From JANPCX01 sp031431125 (GTDB lineage Bacteria > Pseudomonadota > Gammaproteobacteria > Burkholderiales > Burkholderiaceae_C), in NCBI GenBank assembly GCA_031431125.1, contig JANPCX010000035.1:1-64000 (forward strand): a DNA stretch of 64,000 nucleotides, given 5' to 3'. Within the stretch, counting starts at the first letter, position 1; each line of letters begins with the position of its first letter. Below the pieces are notes generated by a model. That model saw only the letters and a program-made list of their open reading frames with translations. It was not told where the DNA came from and searched no databases. The translations under genes and the position numbers were made by a program. This document shows positions 9,172 through 18,263 of the stretch, in pieces.

Positions 9172-10203
9172 TCAGTCTGATAAGACCGTCAGGGCATGCG
9201 GTGGAATGGCAATGCTGTGCGTGGCTGCCTGCGCGCCCTCGCACAACAACAGCGAATCAGGCACGCCTTCCAAGCAAAAGTCGTAGCGACAGACGGGTCC
9301 CAGGTAACGCATGCGGCGCTGCTGGCCAGCGAAACGGTTTGGATGATCTGGGCTGGGGTCGGGGATGATTTTTTCTGGGCGCACCAGCAGAGTGACTTGG
9401 CGGCCAAGCGCGTGACCGTCAGTCGCAAGGCTCAAAGTGCCCCATGCGGTTTGGACTTGTCCGGGGGCTGTGACCGTGGCCGCAAGCAAGTTGGCGTGGC
9501 CCACAAACTTCGCCACGGCCACATTTTTGGGTCGTTCATAGAGTTCGCTCGGGCTGGCCAGTTGCAGCAAATGACCGCCGTCCATGACCGCCACGCGGTC
9601 GGCCACCATCAGGGCCTCTTGTTGATCATGCGTCACCAACAAAGTGGCAGCGCCAAAGCGCTGTTGCATGTCTCTGATCTCGTCGCACAGTTGACCGCGA
9701 ATATGGGCGTCCAAGGCGGCCAGCGGTTCGTCCAGCAACAAGACCGAGGGCTTGAAGGCCAAGGCCCGTGCCAACGCGACGCGCTGTTGTTGGCCGCCCG
9801 AAAGCTGTGCAGGTCGGCGTGTGGCATGTTCCGCCAGGCCGACCAAACTCAATAAGTCCAGCGCGGTTTTGCGGCGGCTTGAGGTGTCCACGCCGCGCAT
9901 GCGCAGGCCATAGGCCACGTTGTCGATCAAATCCAGGTGGGGGAAAAGGGCGTAACTTTGAAACACCATGCCAACGCCGCGTTGCCACACCGGTACTTGC
10001 GACATGTCGTGGCCCGCAATGTCAATGCGTCCAGCGTGCAGCGGCAGCAGGCCGGCCACCAAACGCAACAGGGTCGATTTGCCACAACCGCTGGCACCAA
10101 TCACCGCCACCAACTCGCCCGGCGAGATGTCCATGTCGACTGCGTGCACACCCTGGCCCGAACTCGCATAACGGTGAGAGACGCCTTTCAAACGCACGCT
10201 CAT
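9172..10203 (-). CDS. ABC importer ATP-binding subunit
   Basis: A canonical ATPase with Walker A GASGCGKST, Q-loop FQSYALF, signature LSGGQQQRVALARAL, Walker B LLLDEPLAALD and switch His in LLVTHDQQEAL. The C-terminal 110 residues form a TOBE-like regulatory domain as in MalK/PotA-type importers. The ATG at 10203 overlaps the end of the first permease gene by 4 bp, so the two are likely translationally coupled. Confidence 0.93.
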   Translation of the reverse strand: MSVRLKGVSHRYASSGQGVHAVDMDISPGELVAVIGASGCGKSTLLRLVAGLLPLHAGRIDIAGHDMSQVPVWQRGVGMVFQSYALFPHLDLIDNVAYGLRMRGVDTSSRRKTALDLLSLVGLAEHATRRPAQLSGGQQQRVALARALAFKPSVLLLDEPLAALDAHIRGQLCDEIRDMQQRFGAATLLVTHDQQEALMVADRVAVMDGGHLLQLASPSELYERPKNVAVAKFVGHANLLAATVTAPGQVQTAWGTLSLATDGHALGRQVTLLVRPEKIIPDPSPDHPNRFAGQQRRMRYLGPVCRYDFCLEGVPDSLLLCEGAQAATHSIAIPPHALTVLSD

Positions 10204-10979
10204 CTCGTGGCTCCCGTCACCGGCGTCGGCCTGGAGGACGCACCCGCTGCCAACAGCGCCAGCACCAACAGCACCACCGTGGCTGCACAGGCATAACCCG
10301 TGGCACCGTAAAACGCTTGCAGCAGCACGATGGGGTAGGTGCGGTGCTGAAAGCTGGCAATCAGATTGGAGAGCTGAAATTCACCAATCGACAGGGCCAC
10401 CACCATCACCGATCCCGCCACCAAACTGTGTCGCAGCGCAGGCAATGCAATGGTGCTGAACTGGCGCCACGGCGTGGCCCCCAGCGTGGCGGCGCTTTGC
10501 TCCAAGGTGTGCAAACCGAGGTGCCGCAGGTCGGACAACAGCGACTGGGTGAGGTAGGGCAAGGTGAGCACGGTGTGCGCCGCAATCAGCAGCGGCAGCG
10601 AGCCCAGCCATGGCAAGGTATCGCTGCTGAACACGAGCACATAACCAAACCCCAAGGTCAACGCCGGCACCGCCACCGGCAGCGCGGCAATCAGACGCCC
10701 CGCTGCGGCACCAGCCCGACCCCGGCCACTCGCGGCCTGGTGGTGCAAGGCATAGGCCAATGGTGTGGCCAACAAGGCGCAGCTCAGACAGGTGGCAGCG
10801 GCCACCACCAAACTTGTCACAAACGAGCGGCGAAATGATCCGTCTTGCGCGATCTCGGCGAACCAGCGCCAGGTGAAGCCGCTGGGCAAAAGCGTGTTGG
10901 TCCAAGACTCACCCACCGAGCCCAGCAGCAGCAAGGCAATGGGCAGCAGCAAATACAGCAGGTAAAGCAGGATGGTCAT
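10200..10979 (-). CDS. ABC importer permease subunit (first gene of operon)
   Basis: A 259-residue inner-membrane permease starting with a long hydrophobic segment (LLYLLYLLLPIALLLLGSV) and carrying the ATPase-contact loop SAATLGATPWRQFSTIALP. It is the first gene of the minus-strand transporter operon permease-ATPase-binding protein-permease-LOG. It is transcribed divergently from the LysR gene, across a gap that holds a 9-bp inverted repeat. Confidence 0.88.
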   Translation of the reverse strand: MTILLYLLYLLLPIALLLLGSVGESWTNTLLPSGFTWRWFAEIAQDGSFRRSFVTSLVVAAATCLSCALLATPLAYALHHQAASGRGRAGAAAGRLIAALPVAVPALTLGFGYVLVFSSDTLPWLGSLPLLIAAHTVLTLPYLTQSLLSDLRHLGLHTLEQSAATLGATPWRQFSTIALPALRHSLVAGSVMVVALSIGEFQLSNLIASFQHRTYPIVLLQAFYGATGYACAATVVLLVLALLAAGASSRPTPVTGATR

Positions 10980-11061
10980 GGGGCAGGGCGCGAAAAGATG
11001 GCGAAGTATGGAAGGGCCATGGCGTCACCGCGATGACATTTGTTTGCCGCAAGATCATGGT

Positions 11062-11082
11062 TCTGTGCTGTGGCAGCACAGA
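11062..11082. promoter_or_regulatory. Inverted repeat, likely LysR operator
   Basis: TCTGTGCTG (11062-11070) and CAGCACAGA (11074-11082) are exact inverted 9-bp arms around a 3-bp spacer. They lie 20 bp upstream of the preferred LysR start and in the divergent gap with the ABC operon. Position and symmetry fit an autoregulatory LysR site. A stem-loop in RNA is the alternative reading. Confidence 0.5.
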
Positions 11083-11101
11083 TCGAGCTAAGCTTTGCAC
11101 C

Positions 11102-11995
11102 ATGCAAACCACCCTTCCCACGCTTTCAGAACTGACCGCTTTCAGCGCAGCAGCCCGGCATTTGAACTTTTCCGCGGCAGCAAGGGAGCTGCGCCTCACG
11201 CCCAGTGCTGTCAGCCGCCAGGTGGCCCGCATTGAAGCCTTGCTGGCCCAACCTTTGTTCGTGCGCCAAGGCCGTTCACTGAGTTTGACTGTGGGCGGGC
11301 GTTTGTTTCATCAGAGAGCGGCGGCGGCGCTGCGCGACATCGAAACCGCTTGCCTGGAGCTGCGCATTTCAGGCCAGGGCGGCAGCGTGCTCCAGCTCGC
11401 CAGTGTGCCCACTTTCAGCACCCGCTGGTTGGTGCCCCGTTTGCCGATGTTTTTGGCCAAGCACCCTGGCATCACCCTCAATTTTCGGCAACACCTGGCG
11501 CCGGGTGATGCGTTTCCCCAAGACCTGGACGTGGCCATTCGTTACGGCAATGGCCTATGGGAGGGGGTCCACAGCGACTACATCGGTGGCCGTCGTTTTG
11601 TGCCCGTGGTGTCGAAGCGCTACAAACGCTTGCACGGCCTGAGCAAGGTCGACGATGTGGCGCGCTGCCTGCGGCTGCACCACGTGCAAGCACCGCAGGC
11701 CTGGGCCCAGTGGGCGCAAGCCCACAACGTTTGGCAGCTCAACGTGGAAGACGGGCCGCGGTTTGAGCAATATTCGGTGCTGATTCAGGCCGTGCTGTCT
11801 GACCTCGGTTTGGCCTTGGTGCCTGAGTTTCTGGTGCAAACCGAGCTGGCCAGTGGCGCGCTGTTGTTGGCTTGCGATGCCCCGGTCGATCTCGAGCAAG
11901 GCCATTACTTGTGCTACCGGGCGGAACGTCTCGAAGCCAAACGTGTGACTCTGTTTAGACAGTGGCTGCTCAACCAGGCCAAGGAGGCCGCTTGA
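11102..11995 (+). CDS. LysR-family transcriptional regulator (GcvA-like)
   Basis: The N-terminal winged helix-turn-helix is complete (LSELTAFSAAARHLNFSAAARELRLTPSAVSRQV), followed by a linker helix and a periplasmic-binding-protein-like effector domain with the GcvA-type DVAIRYGNG motif. The frame is open 23 codons further upstream, but the ATG at 11102 gives the normal LysR N-terminus and leaves the inverted repeat outside the gene. It is divergent from the ABC importer and probably controls it and itself. Confidence 0.88.
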   Translation: MQTTLPTLSELTAFSAAARHLNFSAAARELRLTPSAVSRQVARIEALLAQPLFVRQGRSLSLTVGGRLFHQRAAAALRDIETACLELRISGQGGSVLQLASVPTFSTRWLVPRLPMFLAKHPGITLNFRQHLAPGDAFPQDLDVAIRYGNGLWEGVHSDYIGGRRFVPVVSKRYKRLHGLSKVDDVARCLRLHHVQAPQAWAQWAQAHNVWQLNVEDGPRFEQYSVLIQAVLSDLGLALVPEFLVQTELASGALLLACDAPVDLEQGHYLCYRAERLEAKRVTLFRQWLLNQAKEAA

Positions 11996-12017
11996 AACCC
12001 AGTGACAATTCATCGCC

Positions 12018-12467
12018 ATGAACACCACTCTTTCGGCAGACTGGCGAGACCCCGCGTGCGAGCTGTGCAACTCCGACGGCGGCCTGCTGCTGTGGCGTGA
12101 CCACGACTGGCACCTGGTGCGAGTCGAGGATGCCGCTTTCCCGGGCTTTTACCGCTTGGTCAGCAACCGCCATGTCGCTGAGTTCAGCCAACTCTCAGTT
12201 GACGCGCGCCAACGCTGCGTGTCCCTTCTGGCTTGGGTGGAAGCCCTGGTGATCGAGCACTTGCGCCCCACCAAAATGAACCTCGCTTCGCTGGGCAATT
12301 TGGTGCCGCATGTGCACTGGCATGTGGTCGCCCGGTTTGATTGGGACAGCCATTTTCCCAGCCCCATTTGGGCAGCGGCGCAGCGTCCATCGCCCCCGGA
12401 GTCCCTGTCGCGGATTCAAGCACGCTTGCCCGCACTGGACGCCGCATTGAGCGCTGGCCCCCCTTGA
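12018..12467 (+). CDS. HIT family protein
   Basis: A small cytoplasmic nucleotide hydrolase/transferase of the histidine-triad superfamily. The triad HVHWHVVARF is intact near residue 97, and the N-terminal half has the usual ACELC start and an FYRLVSNRHVAEFSQL segment. The length of 149 residues is normal. It follows the LysR gene by 22 bp and precedes the DUF971-ubiE pair. The physiological substrate of these HIT proteins is not known. Confidence 0.9.
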   Translation: MNTTLSADWRDPACELCNSDGGLLLWRDHDWHLVRVEDAAFPGFYRLVSNRHVAEFSQLSVDARQRCVSLLAWVEALVIEHLRPTKMNLASLGNLVPHVHWHVVARFDWDSHFPSPIWAAAQRPSPPESLSRIQARLPALDAALSAGPP

Positions 12468-12519
12468 GCGACAGCCGCCCGGTAAACTCGGGGTTTTCCT
12501 GGGTTTCTTCGCATTCCTT

Positions 12520-12930
12520 ATGGCCGGTCTGACGCCGCAATCTCCCCTTCCGACTGCGATCACGCTGCACCAGCAGTCCAAGCTGCTGGAGGTGGTGTTT
12601 TCCGATGGCGCTGCGTTTCGCATTGCTTTTGAATTGATGCGCATTTATTCGCCTTCGGCAGAAGTGCAAGGGCATGGGCCTGGGCAAGAAGTGCTGCAAA
12701 CGGGAAAACGCCATGTGGACGTGGTGTCCCTGGAGCCTGTGGGCCACTACGCCGTCAAGCCGACGTTTTCCGATGGGCATGACACGGGTTTGTTCTCCTG
12801 GGACTACCTGTATTTTTTGGGCTCGCAACAAGACGCCTTGTGGCAACAATATGCCCAGCGCTTGGCCGATGCGGGCCGGGACCGCGACGCTGACATGGCA
12901 CTTGCTGCGTCATCAGGTTGCGGTCACTGA
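12520..12930 (+). CDS. DUF971 (gamma-butyrobetaine hydroxylase-like N-terminal domain) protein
   Basis: A 136-residue protein made of one small domain with FDG-type core FSDGAAFRIAFELMRIYSPSAEV and a C-terminal SDGHDTGLFSWDYLYFLG. This domain also occurs at the N-terminus of gamma-butyrobetaine hydroxylase and in iron-sulfur-linked proteins. In many betaproteobacteria it stands just before ubiE, as here with a 17-bp gap. The molecular function is not established. Confidence 0.88.
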   Translation: MAGLTPQSPLPTAITLHQQSKLLEVVFSDGAAFRIAFELMRIYSPSAEVQGHGPGQEVLQTGKRHVDVVSLEPVGHYAVKPTFSDGHDTGLFSWDYLYFLGSQQDALWQQYAQRLADAGRDRDADMALAASSGCGH

Positions 12931-12947
12931 GCATTTGGAAGTCTCCC

Positions 12948-13679
12948 ATGTCCAACACCCACTTCGGTTTTGAATCCGTCGACGAGGCCCAAAAGGCGCA
13001 GCGCGTGCGCGGGGTGTTTGACTCGGTCGCGTCCAATTACGACCTGATGAACGATTTGATGTCGGCCGGCTTGCACCGCGTGTGGAAGGCATACACCGTC
13101 GGCGTGGCGAACCTCAAAGCGAACAGCCGCGTGCTGGACATTGCTGGCGGCACCGGCGACTTGGCGCGCGCTTTCGCCAAACAAGTCGGACCGCAGGGCG
13201 TGGTGGTGCACACCGACATCAACGAGGCCATGTTGCGCGAAGGCCGCAACCGGCTCATCAACGAAGGCCAGGTGCTGCCCACGGTGTTGTGTGACGCGGA
13301 AACACTGCCATTTCCGAATGACCACTTTGACCTGGTCAGCGTGGCTTTTGGACTGCGCAACATGACGCACAAAGACCGCGCTTTGGCCGAGATGTGCCGC
13401 GTGCTCAAACCCGGTGGTCGGCTGCTGGTGCTCGAGTTCTCCAAAGTGGCGCAACCGCTGGAGAAAGCCTACGACTTTTACTCCTTCAAAATTTTGCCTC
13501 GCCTGGGCAAATGGGTGGCCGGTGACTCGGAGAGCTACCGCTATTTGGCCGAGTCCATCCGCATGCACCCTGGCCAAGAAGAACTCAAGGCCATGATGAA
13601 AACCGCAGGCTTTGGCCATGTGGATGTGCACAACCTCAGCGCGGGTGTGGTGGCGCTGCATGTTGGCATCAAATGTTGA
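12948..13679 (+). CDS. ubiE: Ubiquinone/menaquinone biosynthesis C-methyltransferase UbiE
   Basis: SAM-dependent C-methylation of the quinone ring precursor in ubiquinone synthesis. The N-terminus VFDSVASNYDLMNDLMSAGLHRVWK is diagnostic, followed by motif I LDIAGGTGDLARAF and the post-motif VAFGLRNMTHKDRAL. The open frame begins at 12918, but the ATG at 12948 gives the usual 243 residues and avoids overlap with DUF971. It is the second gene of the DUF971-ubiE pair. Confidence 0.96.
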   Translation: MSNTHFGFESVDEAQKAQRVRGVFDSVASNYDLMNDLMSAGLHRVWKAYTVGVANLKANSRVLDIAGGTGDLARAFAKQVGPQGVVVHTDINEAMLREGRNRLINEGQVLPTVLCDAETLPFPNDHFDLVSVAFGLRNMTHKDRALAEMCRVLKPGGRLLVLEFSKVAQPLEKAYDFYSFKILPRLGKWVAGDSESYRYLAESIRMHPGQEELKAMMKTAGFGHVDVHNLSAGVVALHVGIKC

Positions 13680-13702
13680 ATTCCTTGTTAAAGAACTGAA
13701 CC

Positions 13703-14710
13703 ATGAAAATTTTGCTCACCGGCGCGGCCGGCTTCATCGGCATGACCACCTGCTTGCGCCTGCTCGCGCGTGGCGACGAAGTGGTAGGCCTGGACAACCT
13801 CAATAACTACTACGAGGTCTCCCTCAAAGAAAATCGCCTCAAGCGCCTCACCTCACACCCCAACTTCCGTTTTGTGAAAATGGATGTGGCTGACCGCATG
13901 GGGATGGAGCACTTGTTCGCCACCGAAAAATTCGACCGCGTGATTCACTTGGCCGCTCAAGCCGGTGTGCGTTATTCGCTGGAGAACCCCCACGCTTACA
14001 TCGACAGCAACATCGTCGGTTTCACCAACATTTTGGAAGGCTGCCGCCACCAAAAGGTGCAGCACCTGGCCTATGCCTCCAGCTCCAGTGTCTATGGCGG
14101 CAATACCGACATGCCGTTCTCTGAGCACCAAAGCGTGGACCACCCGGTGAGTTTGTACGCCGCCACCAAAAAAGCCAACGAGCTTATGGCCCACACCTAC
14201 AGCCATCTCTATGGCCTGCCCACCACCGGCCTGCGTTTCTTCACGGTGTATGGCCCCTGGGGTCGCCCCGACATGGCCCTGTTCTTGTTCACCAAAGCTA
14301 TTCTTGACGGCCAGCCTATCAAGGTCTTCAACCACGGCAACATGCTGCGTGATTTCACCTTTGTAGACGACATTGTGGAAGGCGTCATCCGCGTCATCGA
14401 CCGCATCGCCGAACCCAACCCCGACTACAGCGCCAAAACCCCCGACCCCGCCACCAGCAACGTCCCTTACCGCGTGTTCAACATTGGCAACCACAACCCG
14501 GTCAAGCTGTTGGACTTCATCGCCGCGATTGAAGACGCCATAGGCAAAAAAGCCGAAAAAATCCTGATGCCTCTGCAAGACGGCGACGTGCCGCAAACAT
14601 ATGCGGATGTCGATGCGCTGAAAGACTGGGTGGGGTTTGTTCCTGCAACGTCGATTCAGACGGGAATTGGGCGGTTTGTGGAGTGGTATCGCGGGTATTA
14701 CGGGGTTTGA
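13703..14710 (+). CDS. UDP-glucuronate 4-epimerase-like NAD-dependent epimerase
   Basis: An extended short-chain dehydrogenase. The NAD-binding GAAGFIG sits at residues 7-13, ASSSSVYGG follows, and the catalytic pair is Y152 and K156 in YAATKKANE. The RFFTVYGPWGRPDMALFLF segment and 335-residue length match the UDP-glucuronate/UDP-galacturonate epimerase group rather than GalE. It would supply UDP-galacturonate from the product of the UDP-glucose dehydrogenase encoded at 51354. It lies 23 bp after ubiE, far from the exopolysaccharide operon it probably serves. Confidence 0.85.
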   Translation: MKILLTGAAGFIGMTTCLRLLARGDEVVGLDNLNNYYEVSLKENRLKRLTSHPNFRFVKMDVADRMGMEHLFATEKFDRVIHLAAQAGVRYSLENPHAYIDSNIVGFTNILEGCRHQKVQHLAYASSSSVYGGNTDMPFSEHQSVDHPVSLYAATKKANELMAHTYSHLYGLPTTGLRFFTVYGPWGRPDMALFLFTKAILDGQPIKVFNHGNMLRDFTFVDDIVEGVIRVIDRIAEPNPDYSAKTPDPATSNVPYRVFNIGNHNPVKLLDFIAAIEDAIGKKAEKILMPLQDGDVPQTYADVDALKDWVGFVPATSIQTGIGRFVEWYRGYYGV

Positions 14711-15045
14711 TTGAGCGGCTCCAACGTAGAAATGTTGGAACGATCAACCTGACTCCGAAACCCCTTTCGTCCGGTTGGCTCGATTGGGTGTCACAGGCAA
14801 ACTGCTCGCCTAGCGGTGCTCATTCAAGGAATTCGCAGCGTTCCCAACTGGCTCGCCAAGGCCAGGTACCTCTGGTGTGCCTTGCTTGTTGTTCTTGCCG
14901 CATGCATGTCTGCGGGAGACAGTTGGGTGTCGAGACTGACCATGAACGGAGTGGTCGCTTGGCGCGTGATTGTTGTTGCACCGTGATGCAGGCGCAGCGC
15001 CATACGATGCTGAATTCGTCCCGAGCCCGCTGTTCGTTGACTGTT
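14711..15045. other. Intergenic stretch between convergent genes; nothing definite
   Basis: Between the epimerase gene and the minus-strand O-ligase-like gene. A 6-bp hairpin (TCCAAC at 14720-14725 with GTTGGA at 14734-14739) lies just after the epimerase stop but has no T-run. No convincing coding frame or RNA gene was seen. Confidence 0.5.
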
Positions 15046-17202
15046 TTACAGCGCGGCAGGGGTAGTGTGAACAGACCCGAATTCGGCCGCGCGTTGCTTG
15101 GTGGCGGTCAGCTTTTCACCCAGGGTCAGCCCCAGCATTAGGAAAAAGAACAGCAAAAAGCCGATGCGAGGCACGTCCAATACGCTGCTGACCAGGCCCA
15201 CGGCCAAGACGCTGGCCAGGCTGGCCAAGAGCACCGGGATGAGTCCACCGCCTTTTTCGTCCGGCAGGGCCAAAGCCCGAATCAAACCGCGTACGGCCGA
15301 TGCAGCCAGGGCTGCGAATACCAACAGGCCGAGAACGCCACGTTCTATCAGCAGCTCCAGCATCAGGTTGTCGGTGTGCCAGGGCAAGTAAAAACGCTGT
15401 GCCCTGGGAAACCAGTGCGCAAGTCCCGCAGTGAAATCGCTGTTGCTCAGCAGGGACTTGCCCTCTGGGCTGAATAGCTCTACCCGGCGAAGTGCCACAC
15501 TGCTTTGCGAATTCAACACTGACAGCGAAAACACTGCGCCGCGTGGCGCCCACCAGGCACCGGCGTCCAAGCGCGGTCCGCGTAGTTGGCGTGCGAGTTC
15601 AGTCCAGTCATCTGTGGAGGTTGGGGCATGCACCACAGTGCTTTGACAATTTCTGTCGTAGAGCAAGTGTTTTTCGCAGACGCGCAGCAAGAGGGACGTG
15701 GGTTGTGCGGCCTGGACAGTCAAGCGTACGCTGTACCGGCCAGTGGGTGTCAACGCTACGCGCTGGGTGGCGGAGAAAAGGCCACCCAAGTCGTCCCGAT
15801 GACGAGGACCTTCCAGCACGGCGTGCGGTGCGGGTGTTTCGCGCACCAAGCGCAGCCGACCAGAAAAATCGCGGTTTGGGTCAGAGGCGGCGTAGTCCGC
15901 AGGAAATCGCCCTGCGCCCAGGCCAATGAGCCAATCCTGCGGGGTTTGGAGCAAACCCAGGCCGTGTCGCCAATGGGCCATGCGGCTGTCCAGGTCGGCT
16001 GGGCCTTCTTCCAGCCGTTTGTTCATGAAGGAGTCCCCACCCAACACCGCCGCGATCTCAATCAACAGCACCGTGCCCAGAACGAGGCTGGCCGGCAGAC
16101 GCCAGCCCCGGTGTTGCGCCCGCCATTTGAGCCATGCCGCCACGGTCAAGAGGATCAGCGTGCAAAACACCGCACCCCTGGTGCCTGCGGCTTCAAACGA
16201 CAACAGGAATAAACCTGCGCACGCGCAAAGCGTTAACAGCACCAAACAAATGCGCGCCAACCAGCGCATTCCTGGGGATGCTTTTCCTTGCAACGTGAGT
16301 TGGGCATACCGGGCCAGCAGCCAGACCAATAAGCCCACCACAACAGCCAAGTAGACGCCGCGCGCAAAGGTGGTGAGGCAGGCGTAGGTCACACACACTG
16401 CCAGCAGACTGGACAACACCCACGCCATACCTCGGTAGTGCCACAGCGCCCACACCGCAAACGGTGTCGCCAAGGCCAGGTAGGCGTCAATGGCCGCACC
16501 GCCCACATGCATCTCCCAAAAGAGAGCGGTGGTTCGGTAGTGGCTGACAAAGTCCGTCAAACCAGGATAGGCCAGTCGTTCATTGATGGACACCATGCTG
16601 ACCACGGCGAGCCCCACCACCATGCCAAGGCCAATTCGATTCAATGTGGTGTGAGGTGCGGTCATCAGTCCTTGACGAAGCCAAGGCCACAACAACACGG
16701 TCCACAACGCGGCCTTGCTGGCACGCCAGGCCCACAAGCTGCCTTCGTGGGAAGCGAACAGATCGAAGTGCCAAACACCTGCGGCCTGAGTGCCCCAAGC
16801 GGCGCCGACAATGCCAAGGGCCAGCAAGCCCGTGACGATGGCCAGGTGCTGGAGGGGAGGTGCTGTCTGCTGCTGTGCCGGTCGGTACGAAAAACGCTGG
16901 TGCACCAGCAGTCCGCTGAGCGTCGCCAAGACCAACAGATCGAATTCTTCGAACACCAGCCAACCCGTCCAAGCGGACAAGTTGGCCATGGGCAGTGCCG
17001 CGGGCAGTGCCCAGAGCCAAATCTGTGGTCGCCAGGCCACCACCATGGCCCACAGCAAGCACAGTGAGACCATGGCCGTGGGCCAGAGCGGATGTTGCGC
17101 CGCCAAGCCCAAGCCCACCGCTGCACAGGCCGCCAGCAGGGGCAGTTGCATCCCGCCCACCAACGATTCGTAGCGTGTGATCAATACGGAATATGAACTC
17201 AA
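15046..17202 (-). CDS. O-antigen ligase/polymerase-like membrane protein with periplasmic C-terminal domain
   Basis: A 718-residue inner-membrane protein with many hydrophobic helices and a Wzy/WaaL-like region (LTTFARGVYLAVVVGLLVWLL). A large soluble insert of about 200 residues follows (PTGRYSVRLTV, RVCEKHLLYDRNC, LLSNSDFTAGLAHWF, FYLPWHTDNLMLELLIERGVLG), and the protein ends in membrane helices. The insert looks like a jelly-roll carbohydrate-binding module. The same layout recurs in the partial gene at the end of the window, so the two are paralogues. The start used is TTG at 17202; an in-frame ATG at 17151 is an alternative. It likely polymerises or transfers a lipid-linked glycan. Confidence 0.8.
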   Translation of the reverse strand: MSSYSVLITRYESLVGGMQLPLLAACAAVGLGLAAQHPLWPTAMVSLCLLWAMVVAWRPQIWLWALPAALPMANLSAWTGWLVFEEFDLLVLATLSGLLVHQRFSYRPAQQQTAPPLQHLAIVTGLLALGIVGAAWGTQAAGVWHFDLFASHEGSLWAWRASKAALWTVLLWPWLRQGLMTAPHTTLNRIGLGMVVGLAVVSMVSINERLAYPGLTDFVSHYRTTALFWEMHVGGAAIDAYLALATPFAVWALWHYRGMAWVLSSLLAVCVTYACLTTFARGVYLAVVVGLLVWLLARYAQLTLQGKASPGMRWLARICLVLLTLCACAGLFLLSFEAAGTRGAVFCTLILLTVAAWLKWRAQHRGWRLPASLVLGTVLLIEIAAVLGGDSFMNKRLEEGPADLDSRMAHWRHGLGLLQTPQDWLIGLGAGRFPADYAASDPNRDFSGRLRLVRETPAPHAVLEGPRHRDDLGGLFSATQRVALTPTGRYSVRLTVQAAQPTSLLLRVCEKHLLYDRNCQSTVVHAPTSTDDWTELARQLRGPRLDAGAWWAPRGAVFSLSVLNSQSSVALRRVELFSPEGKSLLSNSDFTAGLAHWFPRAQRFYLPWHTDNLMLELLIERGVLGLLVFAALAASAVRGLIRALALPDEKGGGLIPVLLASLASVLAVGLVSSVLDVPRIGFLLFFFLMLGLTLGEKLTATKQRAAEFGSVHTTPAAL

Positions 17203-17236
17203 ACCGCGCTTGGCTTCGTATTGGATGAGCGGAAAG

Positions 17237-18013
17237 TCAGCGCCGTTCCAGCAGTTCGGTCACAAAACGGACCGGGATGGCGTAGGTGATGCCGGAGGGC
17301 TGGCTGAGTGCGGACTCTTTGCTGCTTCTTACGACGACAGAATTGATCACGCCGATCACCTCCCCGGTCTCAATGCTCAACAGCGGTCCACCGCTGTTGC
17401 CCGGGTAGGCGGTGGCGTCCAGTTGGTAGATGTCATAGCTGCCCTCACGCAAGCGAAGAATGGCTTGTGGGTTGAGTTGCTGCGCGCTGGCCATGGGTGG
17501 TGCAATGGCCGTCACGGATGAAACGATGCCGCGGTGGGTGACCGGGGAGTAGCCCAATGCGCCACCGATGGGAAAACCGATCAAAGCGACCTCAGTGCCT
17601 TCGGGCACGTAGGCTGCCCGGCCCAAAGCGAGGGGGGCAACTGGGGCTCCTTCTATTCTCAGCACTGCCAGGTCTCGGTTTCTGTCCACGCTGACAACAG
17701 TGGCTGCCCGCATTTCGAGGCCGCCCGGCCTTCCTACCAGTTGCACCACCAACTGACGAACCACCGATGGATTGGAGGGTGCCTCGGGCAGCACATGGGC
17801 ATTGGTGATCACGGTGCTTCCATCACCCACCACAAAACCTGTACCACGCAGGTTGAATCGGGGGTTGTCTGTAGGGCTGTGCGTGCCAACAATCACCACA
17901 CTCGGTTTCCCTTTTGTGACCAAGTCAATAAGCTTGGCCTGAGTGACGCTGCAGGCGGCTAGTCCAAACATGAAAACAGTGGCACTCTTCAAAATGCGGG
18001 AAATGATTGACAT
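17237..18013 (-). CDS. Trypsin-like (S1C) serine protease, predicted lipoprotein
   Basis: The catalytic triad is complete: H73 in ITNAHVL, D114 in RDLAVLRI and S207 in YPGNSGGPLL. The N-terminus has a hydrophobic stretch ending in the lipobox LAAC with Cys21, so the protein is probably anchored in the periplasm. No PDZ domain follows, unlike DegP. The open frame extends 23 codons upstream, but MSIISRILK at 18013 is the natural signal-peptide start. It stands 34 bp upstream of the O-ligase-like gene on the same strand. A role in processing surface proteins is only inferred. Confidence 0.85.
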   Translation of the reverse strand: MSIISRILKSATVFMFGLAACSVTQAKLIDLVTKGKPSVVIVGTHSPTDNPRFNLRGTGFVVGDGSTVITNAHVLPEAPSNPSVVRQLVVQLVGRPGGLEMRAATVVSVDRNRDLAVLRIEGAPVAPLALGRAAYVPEGTEVALIGFPIGGALGYSPVTHRGIVSSVTAIAPPMASAQQLNPQAILRLREGSYDIYQLDATAYPGNSGGPLLSIETGEVIGVINSVVVRSSKESALSQPSGITYAIPVRFVTELLERR

Positions 18014-18263
18014 GGATGCTCCGGTGGGGATACTTGGCTCCAACCTCAGGGGGGCCGCGCGCAGACCGTCATAAAAGGTCACACAAGGCTGGCATGATGC
18101 CGTATTCCCGTGTAGGGCCGCCCGTGGCAGGGCCAGGACGACAACCAGACTGCCAAGTGTGAGCGTCAGGTCGGGTTTCTGGTAATCTAGAACAATTCCT
18201 TACATCCAGGTGGGCGAAGTGAGTTCAGACTCCGCCTTGAGTGAGTGTCAGATCAGGGCGCAT

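Noticed and set aside
8038..10979. Naming the ABC importer as a 2-aminoethylphosphonate or iron system
   Set aside because: The class is similar, but no phosphonate catabolic gene is nearby and ligand residues could not be assigned.
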